This document shows, in pieces, positions 20,310 to 29,162 of a stretch of DNA of 64,000 nucleotides (positions are counted from its first letter, which is position 1; each line of letters starts with the position of its first letter). The position numbers were made by a program, and so were the translations under genes. This DNA is from JBBSNV01 sp964458605. Lineage in GTDB: Bacteria > Pseudomonadota > Alphaproteobacteria > Reyranellales > JAQSWP01. The notes under the pieces were generated by a model, which did no database searches, had not been told where the DNA came from, and saw nothing but the letters and a program-made list of their open reading frames with translations. Location of the stretch: positions 1 to 64,000 of the forward strand of contig CAYWLS010000012.1 of the NCBI GenBank assembly GCA_964458605.1. Direction: 5' to 3'.

Positions 20310-20747
20310 CGCTGTCTCCGCCTGGAAAAACGCGCGGGAGTATAGTCCGCGCCCGCAGCGGGGCAAGGCCCCGCGGGCCGCGGAAACCGGCCGATTCGGG
20401 CCGCGCCGGATGCCGCGGCCGTGCTGCGGCCGTGCCGCGGCAGCATTTCACGGCGTCGCGCCGGCCTTTGCCGATGCCCGCGCCGCGCGCCGCGCTGGAG
20501 CAAAGGTTGCGAATTTGCTCTACATTTCGGCAATAGAGCGGACTCGCCGGATGAGACCGAAGCGCTGCGGCGCTGCGATCCCATCCCGATCCGCTCTAGG
20601 CTTTTTGGATTAGACGAATTGGGGCGGGATGCACAGGATTGGATGGAGTGCTATTGCGTTTCCATCCCATCACGATCCGCTCTAGGATTTTCCCTCGAGG
20701 CGGCTTCGACGGCGCTCCCTTGGGGTTGCATCGGCCGGAAATGCAGG
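20310..20747. other. 438-base intergenic region with a repeated 28-mer
   Basis: The gap between divergent argG and the 177-residue protein gene has no convincing gene. It contains a GC-rich part (20340-20500) and then two copies of a 28-base sequence (listed separately), a seven-base hairpin (GGATGGA at 20641 with TCCATCC at 20661) and an inverted pair TAGAGCGGA / TCCGCTCTA. The combination looks like a remnant of a dispersed intergenic repeat. Confidence 0.5.
20578..20691. repeat. Direct repeat, two 28-base copies
   Basis: Copy one is at 20578-20605 and copy two at 20664-20691. They share 26 of 28 bases, including ATCCCATC, CGATCCGCTCTAGG and TTTT, and differ by C/A at positions 9 and 24. 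The copies start 86 bases apart. Confidence 0.85.
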
Positions 20748-21281
20748 ATGACCGAACAGGACAACGACGCCTTCGATCCGTCGGTGCTGCCGCAGATGGC
20801 GGAGCAGATCATCGACCTGATGCACCGCTCGGGCTCGTCCGAGTTCGGCTTCGACCGTCCGTCGGTCGAGAAGATCTCCCGCTTCCTCACCTTGATGGCC
20901 GAGCGCAACAGGGGCGGCAACGGCGGGCGCAGTCCGGAGCTGCGCATGATGGCGCCGCTGGCAGCCGCGTTCGTCGGCGAGTGCCTGCGCCTGGAGCAGG
21001 GCGGCGAATGGAAGTGGCACAACGACGAGATCGTGGTGGTGCTGACCAACGGCGTGGTGTGCGCACCCTTCGCCATGGCCGAGAAGCAGGCCTCCGGGCA
21101 GTCGGAGCAGGAAAACCTGGCCACGCTGTACGGCGCCATGTCGGTGTTCGGCGCGCTGTCGGTCGACGAACTCTATCTGGTGGCGCGCGGCCAGCTCGAC
21201 CTGACCGACCGGTTCGAGGCGGCCGGCGTGCAGGTCACCCCGCTCGAGGTCATGCCCGAGGAAGACGAGCAGGACGAGTAG
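20748..21281 (+). CDS. Hypothetical protein, 177 residues
   Basis: No family is recognised. The protein is soluble, without signal peptide or membrane segment. It is predicted to be mostly helical in the first 100 residues (PQMAEQIIDLMHRSG, VEKISRFLTLMAERN), with an aromatic-rich middle (GGEWKWHNDEIVVV) and a strongly acidic end (PEEDEQDE). The ATG at 20748 was chosen because coding-like codon use begins there and because the upstream repeats should be non-coding. GC bias at third positions supports a real gene. Confidence 0.75.
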   Translation: MTEQDNDAFDPSVLPQMAEQIIDLMHRSGSSEFGFDRPSVEKISRFLTLMAERNRGGNGGRSPELRMMAPLAAAFVGECLRLEQGGEWKWHNDEIVVVLTNGVVCAPFAMAEKQASGQSEQENLATLYGAMSVFGALSVDELYLVARGQLDLTDRFEAAGVQVTPLEVMPEEDEQDE

Positions 21282-21293
21282 GCCGGCGGGCGA

Positions 21294-22106
21294 TCACCTG
21301 GCCGCTATGCCGTCCCTGATCCATTCCTCGGCGATGTCGGGTTTGGCCGCCTTGGCCGCGGCGATATCCCTGCCGCCGCCGGCGCCGTCGCCCTTGCGCA
21401 GCCTGACCAGGCCCCGGCCGTAGAGGCCTTCGGCGGAATTGGGGTCGTTCGCCAGGATGCGTTCGAAATCGGCCAGGGCGCTGTCGTATTTGCCGGCCGC
21501 CAGATTGGCCGCGCCGCGGCCGCGCAAGGGTTGCCAGGCCTGGGGCGCCATCTGGTTGGACTGGGAGAAATCGGCGATCGCGCGGCTGTAGTCCTTCTTG
21601 CGCAGATAGGCGATGCCGCGATTGTAGTGGGCCAGCACCGCCTTGGCATCGAGCTGGATGGCCCGATTGAAGTCGCCGATCGCGGCGTCCTGCGCGCCCG
21701 TCAGGCTGGCCACCAGGCCGCGGCCGTTATAGGCGTTGGCGTATTTGGGATCGAGCCAGATCGCCTCGTTGTAGTCGGCCAGGGCGTGGTTGTAGTCCTT
21801 GAGATCGGCATAGACGCTGCCGCGGTTGTTCCAGGACTTGGCGTGGCCCGGTTCGAGGCGGATCGCTTCGCTGTCGTCGGCCAGCGCGCGGCGGAAATCT
21901 TTCAGATAGGCGTAGCGGATGGCCCGGTTGATGTAGAGCCCGACCAGATCGTGTCCGCGATACCGGCCCGATGCGATGGCGCGATCGCAATAGGGGATCG
22001 CCGCCTCGGCCGGGACGTTGGCGCAGGACACGTTGTCGTCGGCCTGCGCCCAGGCCGCGCTGGAGCCGAGCGCCAGGACGATCGACGCGATTGCCATTCG
22101 GTTCAT
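21294..22106 (-). CDS. Secreted tetratricopeptide-repeat protein
   Basis: A 270-residue protein with a signal peptide (residues 1-21, MNRMAIASIV... AWAQA) followed by about six TPR motifs (for example PGHAKSWNNRGSVYADLKDY, LDPKYANAYNGRG, LDAKAVLAHYNRGIAYL). Two cysteines early in the mature protein (SCANVPAEAAIPYC) could form a disulfide in the periplasm. TPR proteins are scaffolds; the partner is unknown. It is convergent with the upstream plus-strand gene. Confidence 0.85.
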   Translation of the reverse strand: MNRMAIASIVLALGSSAAWAQADDNVSCANVPAEAAIPYCDRAIASGRYRGHDLVGLYINRAIRYAYLKDFRRALADDSEAIRLEPGHAKSWNNRGSVYADLKDYNHALADYNEAIWLDPKYANAYNGRGLVASLTGAQDAAIGDFNRAIQLDAKAVLAHYNRGIAYLRKKDYSRAIADFSQSNQMAPQAWQPLRGRGAANLAAGKYDSALADFERILANDPNSAEGLYGRGLVRLRKGDGAGGGRDIAAAKAAKPDIAEEWIRDGIAAR

Positions 22107-22248
22107 GAATCCCCGTTTGTCTTGGCCGCTGGCGGCGCCGCCAGCCTAGGAGAGCGCAAACGCCATCGCCAGACAGGACGCCGTGCCGCACTGGGAAAAA
22201 TTTCGTCCATGACGATATGATGCGTCAGTGCATCGTCAGGGATTGCCG

Positions 22249-23301
22249 ATGGCCAATGCGGTTGACGGTCTGATCTATGGCGCCAGTCAGGCGGCGCGGG
22301 TGGCCTGGTTCGCGGGCCACTATGTGGCCGGCCGCCGCCTGCTCAAGCCGATGCCGAGGCCGGATTTCCCGGTCGGCCCCTCGCCCGACCGGGCGGCGCT
22401 GGTGCGCTCGATGGTCGCGCTGTTCCGCCGCGACTGGGGCCACATCGCAGCAGGCACTTACGCGGCGCCGGGGGCCGATCCGGGCAGTCTCGCCCGCCTG
22501 CTGCGCCTCAGCCGCGACTATTTCCGCGACCTGCCCCAGGTCGATCGCCGCCGCCACGCCAAGCTCAACGACGAGCCGGCGCAGGATGCCCGCTTTGCCG
22601 AGCTGCCGCGCTATTTCCGCCAGAACTTCCACTACCAGAGCGGCGGCTATCTCTCCGAGCAGTCGGCCCGACTCTACGACATGCAGGTCGACGTGCTGTT
22701 CACCGGCGCCGCCGACGCCATGCGCCGCCAGGCCCTGCCGCCGCTGGCCGAGCATTTCCGGGGCCGGAATACCCGCGCCATGAGCCTGCTCGATATCGGC
22801 TGCGGCACCGGAAGGTTGCTGGGCTTCGCGCGCGACACCTGGCCCGGGCTCGGTCTGGTCGGCCTGGATCTGAGCGCGCCCTATCTGGCGCGCGCCCGCC
22901 GGCGGCTGGGCGCCTCGCGCCGGCTGCGGCTGATCGAGGGCGGTGGCGAGGCCATCCCGCTGCCCGATGCATCGCAGGACGCCATCACCTGCGTGTTCCT
23001 GCTGCACGAACTGCCCAGGAAGGTGCGGGCGCAGATGGCTGCGGAAATGGCGCGGGTGCTGAAGCCGGGCGGCCGCGCGGTGCTGGTCGATTCGCTGCAA
23101 TACGACGACAAGCCGGAATGGAACGGGCTGCTCGACCTGTTCCCCCATTATTTCCACGAACCGTATTACGCCGATTACGTGAAGAGCGATGTCGCCGCGC
23201 TGATGGGCGCGACCGGCTTCGTGGCGCGCGAAACGACCCAGGCCTATCTGGCCAAGGTCATGGTGTTCGACAAGCCGCGGTCCAATCCTGATCCGTTTTA
23301 G
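22249..23301 (+). CDS. Class I SAM-dependent methyltransferase
   Basis: A 350-residue enzyme with an N-terminal helical part and a Rossmann domain beginning near residue 180 (LLDIGCGTGRLLGFA, GLDLSAPYL, LKPGGRAVLVDS). The 3' end, YLAKVMVFDKP, is in the style of large methyltransferases with a long N-terminal extension. ATG at 22249 has CAGGG nine bases upstream; GTG at 22228 is in frame but lacks a ribosome site. The substrate is unknown. Its last four bases overlap the convergent dehydratase-like gene. Confidence 0.82.
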   Translation: MANAVDGLIYGASQAARVAWFAGHYVAGRRLLKPMPRPDFPVGPSPDRAALVRSMVALFRRDWGHIAAGTYAAPGADPGSLARLLRLSRDYFRDLPQVDRRRHAKLNDEPAQDARFAELPRYFRQNFHYQSGGYLSEQSARLYDMQVDVLFTGAADAMRRQALPPLAEHFRGRNTRAMSLLDIGCGTGRLLGFARDTWPGLGLVGLDLSAPYLARARRRLGASRRLRLIEGGGEAIPLPDASQDAITCVFLLHELPRKVRAQMAAEMARVLKPGGRAVLVDSLQYDDKPEWNGLLDLFPHYFHEPYYADYVKSDVAALMGATGFVARETTQAYLAKVMVFDKPRSNPDPF

Positions 23302-24275
23302 GGATCGAACCGTACCGCCGTGGTGTTGCCGCCGCAGATCAACAGGGCGACCCGTTCGCCGGGCGCCGGCCGGTAGCGGCCCGACAGCAGGGCGGCGAAA
23401 GCCGCGGCGCCGCCCGGTTCGGCGACGATGCGCAGCCCCGACCACAAGGTTGCCTGCGCTCGTTTGATGTCGTCGTCGGACACCAGCACCACCTCGGGCG
23501 CTACATGGGCGCGGGCGACGGCGAAAGGCAATTCGCCGATGCGCTTGGGCGCCAGGCTGTCGGCGGCGATGCCGCCCGCCGGCGCATCGACCGGCCGACC
23601 CGCGGCGAAGGCGGCATGCAGGGTGGGCGCTCCTTCCGGCTCCACCGCCACCACCTTGATGCGGCTGCCATACCAGGCGGCGATGCCGCCGATCAGGCCG
23701 CCGCCGCCCACGGCCACCAGCAAGGTCTCGATGTCCGGCGCATCGGCTTCCAGCTCCAGCCCGACCGAGCCCTGGCCCAGCAGGGTTTCGGCCTGGTCGT
23801 AGGCATGCACCGCCAGCGCCCCGGTGGCGGCGACATGGGCTTCGCTGGCTTCCAGCGCATCGGCGTAGCGCTCGCCGCCGATCACCAGCCGGGCGCCATA
23901 GCCGCGGATGCGCTCGATCTTGGCCGGCGAGGTGATGCTGGGCACGAAGATGACCGCCGGCATGCCGAGCTGGCGCGCGGCATAGGCCACCGCCGCGCCA
24001 TGATTGCCGCCGGAGGCGGCGACCACGCCGGCCGCCGGGACGTCGCGCAGCAGCAGGTTGGCGAAGGCGCCGCGCGCCTTGAACGAGCCCGAATGCTGCA
24101 ACTGTTCGAGCTTCAGGCGCAGCGGCCGGGCGGCCAGCCCGAAATCGGCCGCATCCACTTCGATCGTCGGCGTATGGCGTACGTAAGGGCGGATCGACCG
24201 CTCGGTGGCGGCGATCCGCTCGCGGGTGATCGCGGTGGCGCGAGGCAATGAGGCGTCGTTCACGCGTTCTCCCAT
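23298..24275 (-). CDS. Serine/threonine dehydratase-like PLP enzyme
   Basis: A 325-residue fold-type II PLP enzyme without ACT domain. The PLP lysine is K66 in SGSFKARGAF, the substrate loop is ASGGNHGAAVA and the phosphate loop is VAVGGGGLIGG. This matches threonine/serine dehydratases or serine racemase-like enzymes; substrate choice cannot be read from the motifs. It is the last gene of a minus-strand set after the phosphotransferase and acyl-CoA dehydrogenase genes (38-base gap). Confidence 0.85.
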   Translation of the reverse strand: MGERVNDASLPRATAITRERIAATERSIRPYVRHTPTIEVDAADFGLAARPLRLKLEQLQHSGSFKARGAFANLLLRDVPAAGVVAASGGNHGAAVAYAARQLGMPAVIFVPSITSPAKIERIRGYGARLVIGGERYADALEASEAHVAATGALAVHAYDQAETLLGQGSVGLELEADAPDIETLLVAVGGGGLIGGIAAWYGSRIKVVAVEPEGAPTLHAAFAAGRPVDAPAGGIAADSLAPKRIGELPFAVARAHVAPEVVLVSDDDIKRAQATLWSGLRIVAEPGGAAAFAALLSGRYRPAPGERVALLICGGNTTAVRFDP

Positions 24276-24313
24276 AGTCTGTCCGCCGATCGTCGGACGG
24301 TAGCAGACTCCGT

Positions 24314-25492
24314 TCAGTTGCGCCGCATGATGCCGCGCGCCAGGTTCCAGCGATGCACCTCGCTGGGGCCGTCGTAGATGCGGAAGGCGCGGATGTCGCG
24401 ATAGATGCGCTCCACCACCGTGTCGTCGGTGATGCCCTTGCCGCCCAGGATCTGCAGCGCGCGATCGACCACCCGGCCGGTCGCTTCCGAGCAATAGACC
24501 TTGCACAGGCTGGTCTCGGTACGCGCGTCCTGGCCCTGGTCGAGCAGCCAGGCGGCGTGCCAGATCGCCAGCCGGCACAGATGCATCTCGGTCTCGTTGT
24601 CGGCCAGCATGAAGCCCACGCCCTCGTGCTCGCCGATCGGCTTGCCGAAAGCATGGCGCTCGCGGGCGTATTGCGCGGCGATCTCGTGCGCGCGCACCGC
24701 CGCGCCCAGCCAGCGCATGCAGTGGGTCAGCCGGGCCGGTGCCAGCCGCACCTGGGCATAGCGGAAGCCCTTGCCCGGCTCGCCCAGGATCTGCTCGCGC
24801 CGCACGCGCACGTCCTTGAAGTCGATCACCGCGTGGCCGCCGGGCGAGTTGCTGTCGATCGTGTCTAGCACCCGCACCATCTCCATGCCCGGCGTGTCGA
24901 TGGGAAGCAGGAACATGGTGGCGCCGATATCGTTGCCGCGGATGTCGACGGTGCGCGCCATCAGGATGTTCAGCGCCGCGCCGGGGAAGCCGGTGATCAG
25001 CCATTTGCGGCCGTTCACGACATAGCCGTCGCGATCCTCGCGCGCGGTGGTCTTCATCAGCGACGGGTCAGATCCCGCGCCGTTGTCCGGTTCGGTCATC
25101 GAGAACACGGTGCGGATCCTGCCTTCGACCAGCGGCCGCAGCCATTGCTCCTTCTGCTCCGGCGTGGCGACCCGCTCCAGCAGGTTGGTGTTGCCCTCGT
25201 CGGGCGCCTGGATGTTCAGCGCCAGCGGCCCCAGCGTGCTGTAGCCGGCCGCCTCGAACACCACCGCCATGCCGCGATGGTCCAGGCCCAGACCGCCATA
25301 GTGCCTGGGGCCGTGCGGCGACAGCAGCCCGGCGTGGCGCGCCAGCGCCACCATCTCCAGGCGGAAATCCTCGGTCGGGCCGTGGCGGGTCTGCCGCTGG
25401 TCGCGCTCCAGCGGCACGATCTGGTCGCGGATGAAGCCGTCGACCCGCTCCTTGAGGTCTTGCAGCTCCGAAGGCAGGGAAAAGTCGATCAT
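24314..25492 (-). CDS. Acyl-CoA dehydrogenase
   Basis: A 392-residue flavoenzyme that oxidises an acyl-CoA thioester to the 2-enoyl-CoA. The N-terminal helical part, the middle domain with FSMTEPDNGAGSDPS (FAD and substrate contacts) and KWLITGFPGA, and the C-terminal helical domain with RERHAFGKPIGEHEGV and LQILGGKGITDD are all present. The ACAD10/11 clade is suggested because the preceding gene is an ACAD10/11-type phosphotransferase, separated by 33 bases. In that pathway a hydroxyacyl-CoA is phosphorylated before the acyl-CoA dehydrogenase step. Confidence 0.9.
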   Translation of the reverse strand: MIDFSLPSELQDLKERVDGFIRDQIVPLERDQRQTRHGPTEDFRLEMVALARHAGLLSPHGPRHYGGLGLDHRGMAVVFEAAGYSTLGPLALNIQAPDEGNTNLLERVATPEQKEQWLRPLVEGRIRTVFSMTEPDNGAGSDPSLMKTTAREDRDGYVVNGRKWLITGFPGAALNILMARTVDIRGNDIGATMFLLPIDTPGMEMVRVLDTIDSNSPGGHAVIDFKDVRVRREQILGEPGKGFRYAQVRLAPARLTHCMRWLGAAVRAHEIAAQYARERHAFGKPIGEHEGVGFMLADNETEMHLCRLAIWHAAWLLDQGQDARTETSLCKVYCSEATGRVVDRALQILGGKGITDDTVVERIYRDIRAFRIYDGPSEVHRWNLARGIMRRN

Positions 25493-25525
25493 GGCAATGT
25501 CCTCTGGCGATGAAGGGGGGCTTGG

Positions 25526-26566
25526 CTAGCCGCGGGCGGCGAGTATCTGCTCGGCGCGGCCGAACAGGAACGGCACGGCCAGGGCGAATTTCTCCCAGAG
25601 CGGGTCGGGCCGCTTGCCGGTGCGGTGCAGGCGCACGTTGAGGCAGCAGATGGCGCCGAACCGATAGCCGGCGAAGGCCCGGTACCAGTCGATGTCGGCG
25701 AAGCGCTTGCCGCGATGGGCCTGGTAGACCTCGGCCAGCTCTTCGGGCTCCAGCGGCAGCACGGCGCGGAAGCTGTCGTGCCAGGAGCGCCGGTCGGCCA
25801 TCATCATCATCCAGCCCAGATCGAGCAGTTGGGCGCCGATCGACGACAGCTCCCAATCGACGATGCCGGTGAGACGGCTTTCGGTGCGGTCGGCGCCGTC
25901 GAACAGCACGTTGCCGGGCTGGTAGTCGCCATGGACGAGCCCGACCGGCTCGCCTTGCGGCATGTGCTTGATCGCCAGTTCGCGCACGCGCTGCCCGGCC
26001 TCGAGCCAGCCCGGTTCGGGCGCCTTGGCCAGCACCGGATCCCAGCGCAGCACCTCCTCGCTGAGCGGGCGCGGCGTCTCCCACTCCGCCAGGTGGCGGC
26101 GCCAGTCGACTTCGTGCAGATCGGCCAGGGCCCGCGCGGTGTCGCGCCACACCGTGCCCATCGCCGCCGCGGTGCGGGGGAATTGCGGATCGGGGTCCCA
26201 GATCAGGCAGGGCAGGCCGGGCAGCCGTTCCATCATGATGAAGGGCGTGCCGAACCAGTCCTCCTCGGGGCTGGCCCAGGGCACGTTGGGCACCGGCTGG
26301 CCTTGCTGCCGCAAGGCGCGCAGCAGCGGCGCCTGGCGATAGACGTCGGTGTTGCCGTGGCGGCGCACGCCCGGCGGCGCCAGCTTCAGCACGATGCGCG
26401 CCAGCACCGTGCTGTCGCCTTCGACCACGTCGAAGCCATAGGTCAGGCCGGCATGGCCCAGCGCCATCGGCGCCAGGTCGCGGACGCGCGCCTTGGCGCC
26501 GTAATGGGCGGCGACGAAGCGGTCCAGCGGCGCGGCGATGCCGGAGACGTCGAGCGGGGCGGCCAT
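25526..26566 (-). CDS. Phosphotransferase family protein (ACAD10/11-type kinase)
   Basis: A 346-residue protein of the aminoglycoside phosphotransferase-like kinase fold. The catalytic loop is LVHGDYQPGNVLFD and the metal-binding DWE of GIVDWELSSIGAQ follows. LGHAGLTYGFDV resembles the glycine-rich N-lobe loop. In ACAD10/11-type systems such kinases phosphorylate 4-hydroxyacyl-CoA, and the acyl-CoA dehydrogenase directly downstream makes that role likely. Antibiotic resistance is not suggested. Confidence 0.82.
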   Translation of the reverse strand: MAAPLDVSGIAAPLDRFVAAHYGAKARVRDLAPMALGHAGLTYGFDVVEGDSTVLARIVLKLAPPGVRRHGNTDVYRQAPLLRALRQQGQPVPNVPWASPEEDWFGTPFIMMERLPGLPCLIWDPDPQFPRTAAAMGTVWRDTARALADLHEVDWRRHLAEWETPRPLSEEVLRWDPVLAKAPEPGWLEAGQRVRELAIKHMPQGEPVGLVHGDYQPGNVLFDGADRTESRLTGIVDWELSSIGAQLLDLGWMMMMADRRSWHDSFRAVLPLEPEELAEVYQAHRGKRFADIDWYRAFAGYRFGAICCLNVRLHRTGKRPDPLWEKFALAVPFLFGRAEQILAARG

Positions 26567-26752
26567 GTCAGGCGGGCGAATGGCTGTTCATTCATCGGAT
26601 AAGAGAAAGCCTGTCGCGCCAAGTCAAGCCTCGGCTGCCCCTAGATCGGACGAAAAGTTACCGGGCGGTAGGAAATATCGCGTGGCGGCGGGATGGCGGG
26701 CGCATATGGCGGGCGAGACGGGGCCGCCGGCTGGCGCCTGCCGGCTGTCGCG

Positions 26753-26782
26753 AAAAAAAAGGGCGCCGCGATCGCGGCGCCC
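26753..26782 (-). terminator. Rho-independent terminator after luxI-like gene
   Basis: On the minus strand a perfect palindromic stem (GGGCGCCGCG, AT, CGCGGCGCCC) is followed by eight T. It lies 36 bases beyond the stop of the AHL synthase gene and ends the quorum-sensing transcript. Confidence 0.92.
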
Positions 26783-26818
26783 GGGCACCAGGGAGATGGT
26801 GCGCTGAAGTCTTTTGCG

Positions 26819-27490
26819 CTAGTGCACCCGCGCCGGCATCGCGGCGCGATGTTCGCCCGGCAGCTCGACGCTGGGGCGGGGGATGCCGACGTAATTCAGG
26901 ATCGGACCCACCAGGTTGCGCGTGCGATAGAAATTGTCGAGCGAGTCCTGATCGACCGTCACCAGACCGGCGATGCAGGTGCCCTCCTTGTAGGGTTGCG
27001 GCAGCCCCAGCGGCTTGAGCTTCCAGCCGAACTGCAGGGCGCGCGAGATGATCCAGGCGTCCGTGACCATGCTGAACGAGCGCAGGCCCAGATTCATGCC
27101 GTGCTCGAACATGCCGGTCGCCAGGCGGTCGATCACCACGCTTTTCTTGCCCGGCTGCCGGTAGTCGGCATGGGCGCACAGGCGGGTGATCTCCATGATG
27201 TCCTCGGCGCGGGGCACCGGGGCTGCTTCGCAGAGCTGGGGAAACAGGTCGCCCAGCAGATGCGGCGCCGTGGTCGGCAGCAGGCGTACCGAACCGGACA
27301 CCCGGCCATCGTCGAAGGCGATCAGATAGGTCGCGTTCTCGTTGTCGAACTGGTCGCGTTCAAGCCCATCGGCGCGCGCCAAGTCGGTCCAGCCGCGTTC
27401 CTTCACATACACGTCGTGGCGCAGCCGGAACATCTCTTCCAGGGCTTCCGTGTAGAGATGGGCATTGTCCTTGGTAACGACGTCGATCAT
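26819..27490 (-). CDS. luxI: Acyl-homoserine-lactone synthase (LuxI family)
   Basis: A 223-residue GNAT-like enzyme that makes an N-acyl-homoserine lactone signal from S-adenosylmethionine and an acyl carrier. The family-invariant residues are visible: the Arg of FRLRHDVYV, the Trp of ERGW, the acidic residues of ERDQFDNE, the Arg of GSVRLLP and the Glu and Arg of MEITRLC. The ATG has an excellent Shine-Dalgarno (GGAAGGAG). Some residues after 140 give the acyl-chain pocket, but chain length cannot be predicted. A luxR gene lies 450 bases upstream on the same strand, and the intervening region carries repeats that may be the operator. Confidence 0.93.
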   Translation of the reverse strand: MIDVVTKDNAHLYTEALEEMFRLRHDVYVKERGWTDLARADGLERDQFDNENATYLIAFDDGRVSGSVRLLPTTAPHLLGDLFPQLCEAAPVPRAEDIMEITRLCAHADYRQPGKKSVVIDRLATGMFEHGMNLGLRSFSMVTDAWIISRALQFGWKLKPLGLPQPYKEGTCIAGLVTVDQDSLDNFYRTRNLVGPILNYVGIPRPSVELPGEHRAAMPARVH

Positions 27491-27940
27491 TGCCAACTCC
27501 TTCCGAACACCGTTTGTTGGCATGACTATGGGCTCATACCGCACGCTCAACACCCCGCTGATCGGAGGGGGTCGTCCCGGAAGGGCCCCGATGATCGGTG
27601 GGGAAAGTCAGGCACGGCAGATTCTATCAATGAATTCAGATACTTAAAGAGAAAACGTCGTTGCGCCGCGCAACGCGGTAAAATGATAGTGTTTTCAGAG
27701 GCTTACAGACTCCCGAATCGGTGGCGAATTCACGGAAAAGGTTAAAAAACCCTTTCGAGCAGTTGAATCGACAGCGAAATCGGATATGGGCTTAGGCCGA
27801 TTCGGCGCCTCTCGATAACCCGGCCTCATACCCTCCGATCGGAGAGGTGAGAGCAAAAGCCGATCGCAGAGGCGAAGGCAAAAAAAACGGCGGCCCATGG
27901 GGCCGCCGAGTTCGCTTCGAGAGGTCGCCTTAAGGGCGGG
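27491..27940 (-). promoter_or_regulatory. luxI upstream region with candidate operator repeats
   Basis: This 450-base gap is poorer in G+C than its surroundings. TGATCGG(A/T)GGGG occurs twice, at 27559-27570 and 27592-27603, spaced 33 bases (about three helical turns) and 69-114 bases ahead of the luxI start. A 17-base palindrome CGTTGCG-CCG-CGCAACG is at 27659-27675, and CTCCGATCGGAG, a perfect 12-base palindrome, is at 27833-27844. Any could be a LuxR site, but none matches the classical lux box. No gene is seen. Confidence 0.45.
27880..27908 (-). terminator. Rho-independent terminator after luxR
   Basis: On the minus strand CGGCGGCCC and GGGCCGCCG form a nine-base stem with a three-base loop, followed by eight T. 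It lies 32 bases beyond the luxR stop, so luxR and luxI are separate transcripts. Confidence 0.92.
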
Positions 27941-28651
27941 TCAAATATTGAGTTCGCCGGCGCGGAAGGCGGCCATGACCGCCTGGACGCGGGTTGCGAC
28001 GTCGAATTTGCGCTTGGCGTTCTCGATATGCCAATGCGCGGTCGTCGCGCTGATGGTCAGGATCGAGGCGATCTCGTCGTCGGTCTTGCCGACCGCGGCC
28101 CAGTGCAGGCATTCGCGCTCGCGCGGGGTCAGCTTGGCGCGCTCGTCCGGCTGATCGGCCGGACGCAGCCGGGTCAGGCGGTCATGGCAGTAGATCGCCA
28201 TCAGATGGATGGCCGCCTTGCTGCGCGGGTCCATGGCGACGTGCTCGCCGGCCAGGGACACGATACCGCGGTAGCGGCGGGCGCCGTGGATCGGGATCAC
28301 GAAGCCCTGGTGCATGCCGAACTCGCGCGCCTCGTCGAAGAAGCGCTGCACGCCCGGCATGGTGTGCCGCTCGCGCGATTCTTCCCAGGTGAACGGGTCG
28401 GTGCGATGCAGGGTGTCGAACACCACGGGATCCCGGTAGAAGAAGCCCCGCTCGCGGTAGCGCGTGCGCCAGGCGTCGTGCCAGGAACTGAGCTTCAGCG
28501 GCTTGGCCGCGGGATCCTTCACGTCCGATACGATCAGGCGGTCGTACCCCATGCCTTCAAGCAGAGCGCGGAACTGGCGAGCGATCTTGTCGGAGTCGTC
28601 GCAGTTGGAAATCTGCTCGACGAAGGCGAAAGCGGCAGTCTCGATCGACAT
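27941..28651 (-). CDS. luxR: LuxR-family quorum-sensing regulator
   Basis: A 236-residue transcription factor with an N-terminal autoinducer-binding domain (about 15-165) and a C-terminal LuxR helix-turn-helix (about 172-232, LTPRERECLHWAAVGKTDDE). All six conserved ligand-pocket residues of the family are present: Trp and Tyr in WRTRYRERG, Asp-Pro in YRDPVVF, Trp in FTWEES and Gly in FGMHQGFV. It therefore should bind an acyl-homoserine lactone. ATG 28651 has AGAAGGAG eight bases upstream. It starts 19 bases after the 163-residue gene. Confidence 0.93.
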   Translation of the reverse strand: MSIETAAFAFVEQISNCDDSDKIARQFRALLEGMGYDRLIVSDVKDPAAKPLKLSSWHDAWRTRYRERGFFYRDPVVFDTLHRTDPFTWEESRERHTMPGVQRFFDEAREFGMHQGFVIPIHGARRYRGIVSLAGEHVAMDPRSKAAIHLMAIYCHDRLTRLRPADQPDERAKLTPRERECLHWAAVGKTDDEIASILTISATTAHWHIENAKRKFDVATRVQAVMAAFRAGELNI

Positions 28652-28670
28652 GTCGATTACTCCTTCTCGG

Positions 28671-29162
28671 CTAGTTGGGTTGCGACGAGCCGTCGACCGG
28701 CATCTCACGCAGCACCTGCCAGTGGACGCTGTCGGTGAGGCCGGGGATGTCGGCGGCGATGATTTGTTCGGGCGTCGGGGCGTTTTCCACCAGATGACGT
28801 CCGTTGAAGGTGCGTGCGGCATTGGCCATCGCCACAACCTGCGGCATGTCGGCCCGAACCGCTTCGAGCAGCGAGGGATTGGCATGGGCCAAAGCCAGCG
28901 CGGTGGCGGCGGGATACCGCTCGCCCATCAGGATTTCGACCAGTCGATCGGCCAGCGCACACAGGAATTCCTGCTTCATGCGTTGGGAGGCCTCCTCGAG
29001 CGAGCGGGCCACGATGCTGGGGTCGAGCGACATCATATCGCCACGACGGGCCAGGGCGGCATTCTCACTGAGAGTCTTGAAACGATCGCTGGCGCCTGAA
29101 GGCGCCTTCTGCGGCTCGTTCTGGATAGGCGCGGACGCGCCTGTCTGGATGCGCTTCTGCAT
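28671..29162 (-). CDS. Unrecognised 163-residue protein in luxR transcript
   Basis: A soluble protein without a family I recognise. The first 45 residues are Gln/Ser/Pro-rich and probably disordered. The rest is predicted mostly helical (DPSIVARSLEEASQRMKQE, LCALADRLVEILMGE, NPSLLEAVRADMPQVVAMA), with a short region APTPEQIIAADIPGL near the end. It is 19 bases upstream of luxR on the same strand and follows an AT-richer promoter region, so the two are almost certainly co-transcribed. A role in tuning LuxR, such as a TraM-like antiactivator, is a guess from position; no sequence similarity is claimed. Confidence 0.75.
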   Translation of the reverse strand: MQKRIQTGASAPIQNEPQKAPSGASDRFKTLSENAALARRGDMMSLDPSIVARSLEEASQRMKQEFLCALADRLVEILMGERYPAATALALAHANPSLLEAVRADMPQVVAMANAARTFNGRHLVENAPTPEQIIAADIPGLTDSVHWQVLREMPVDGSSQPN

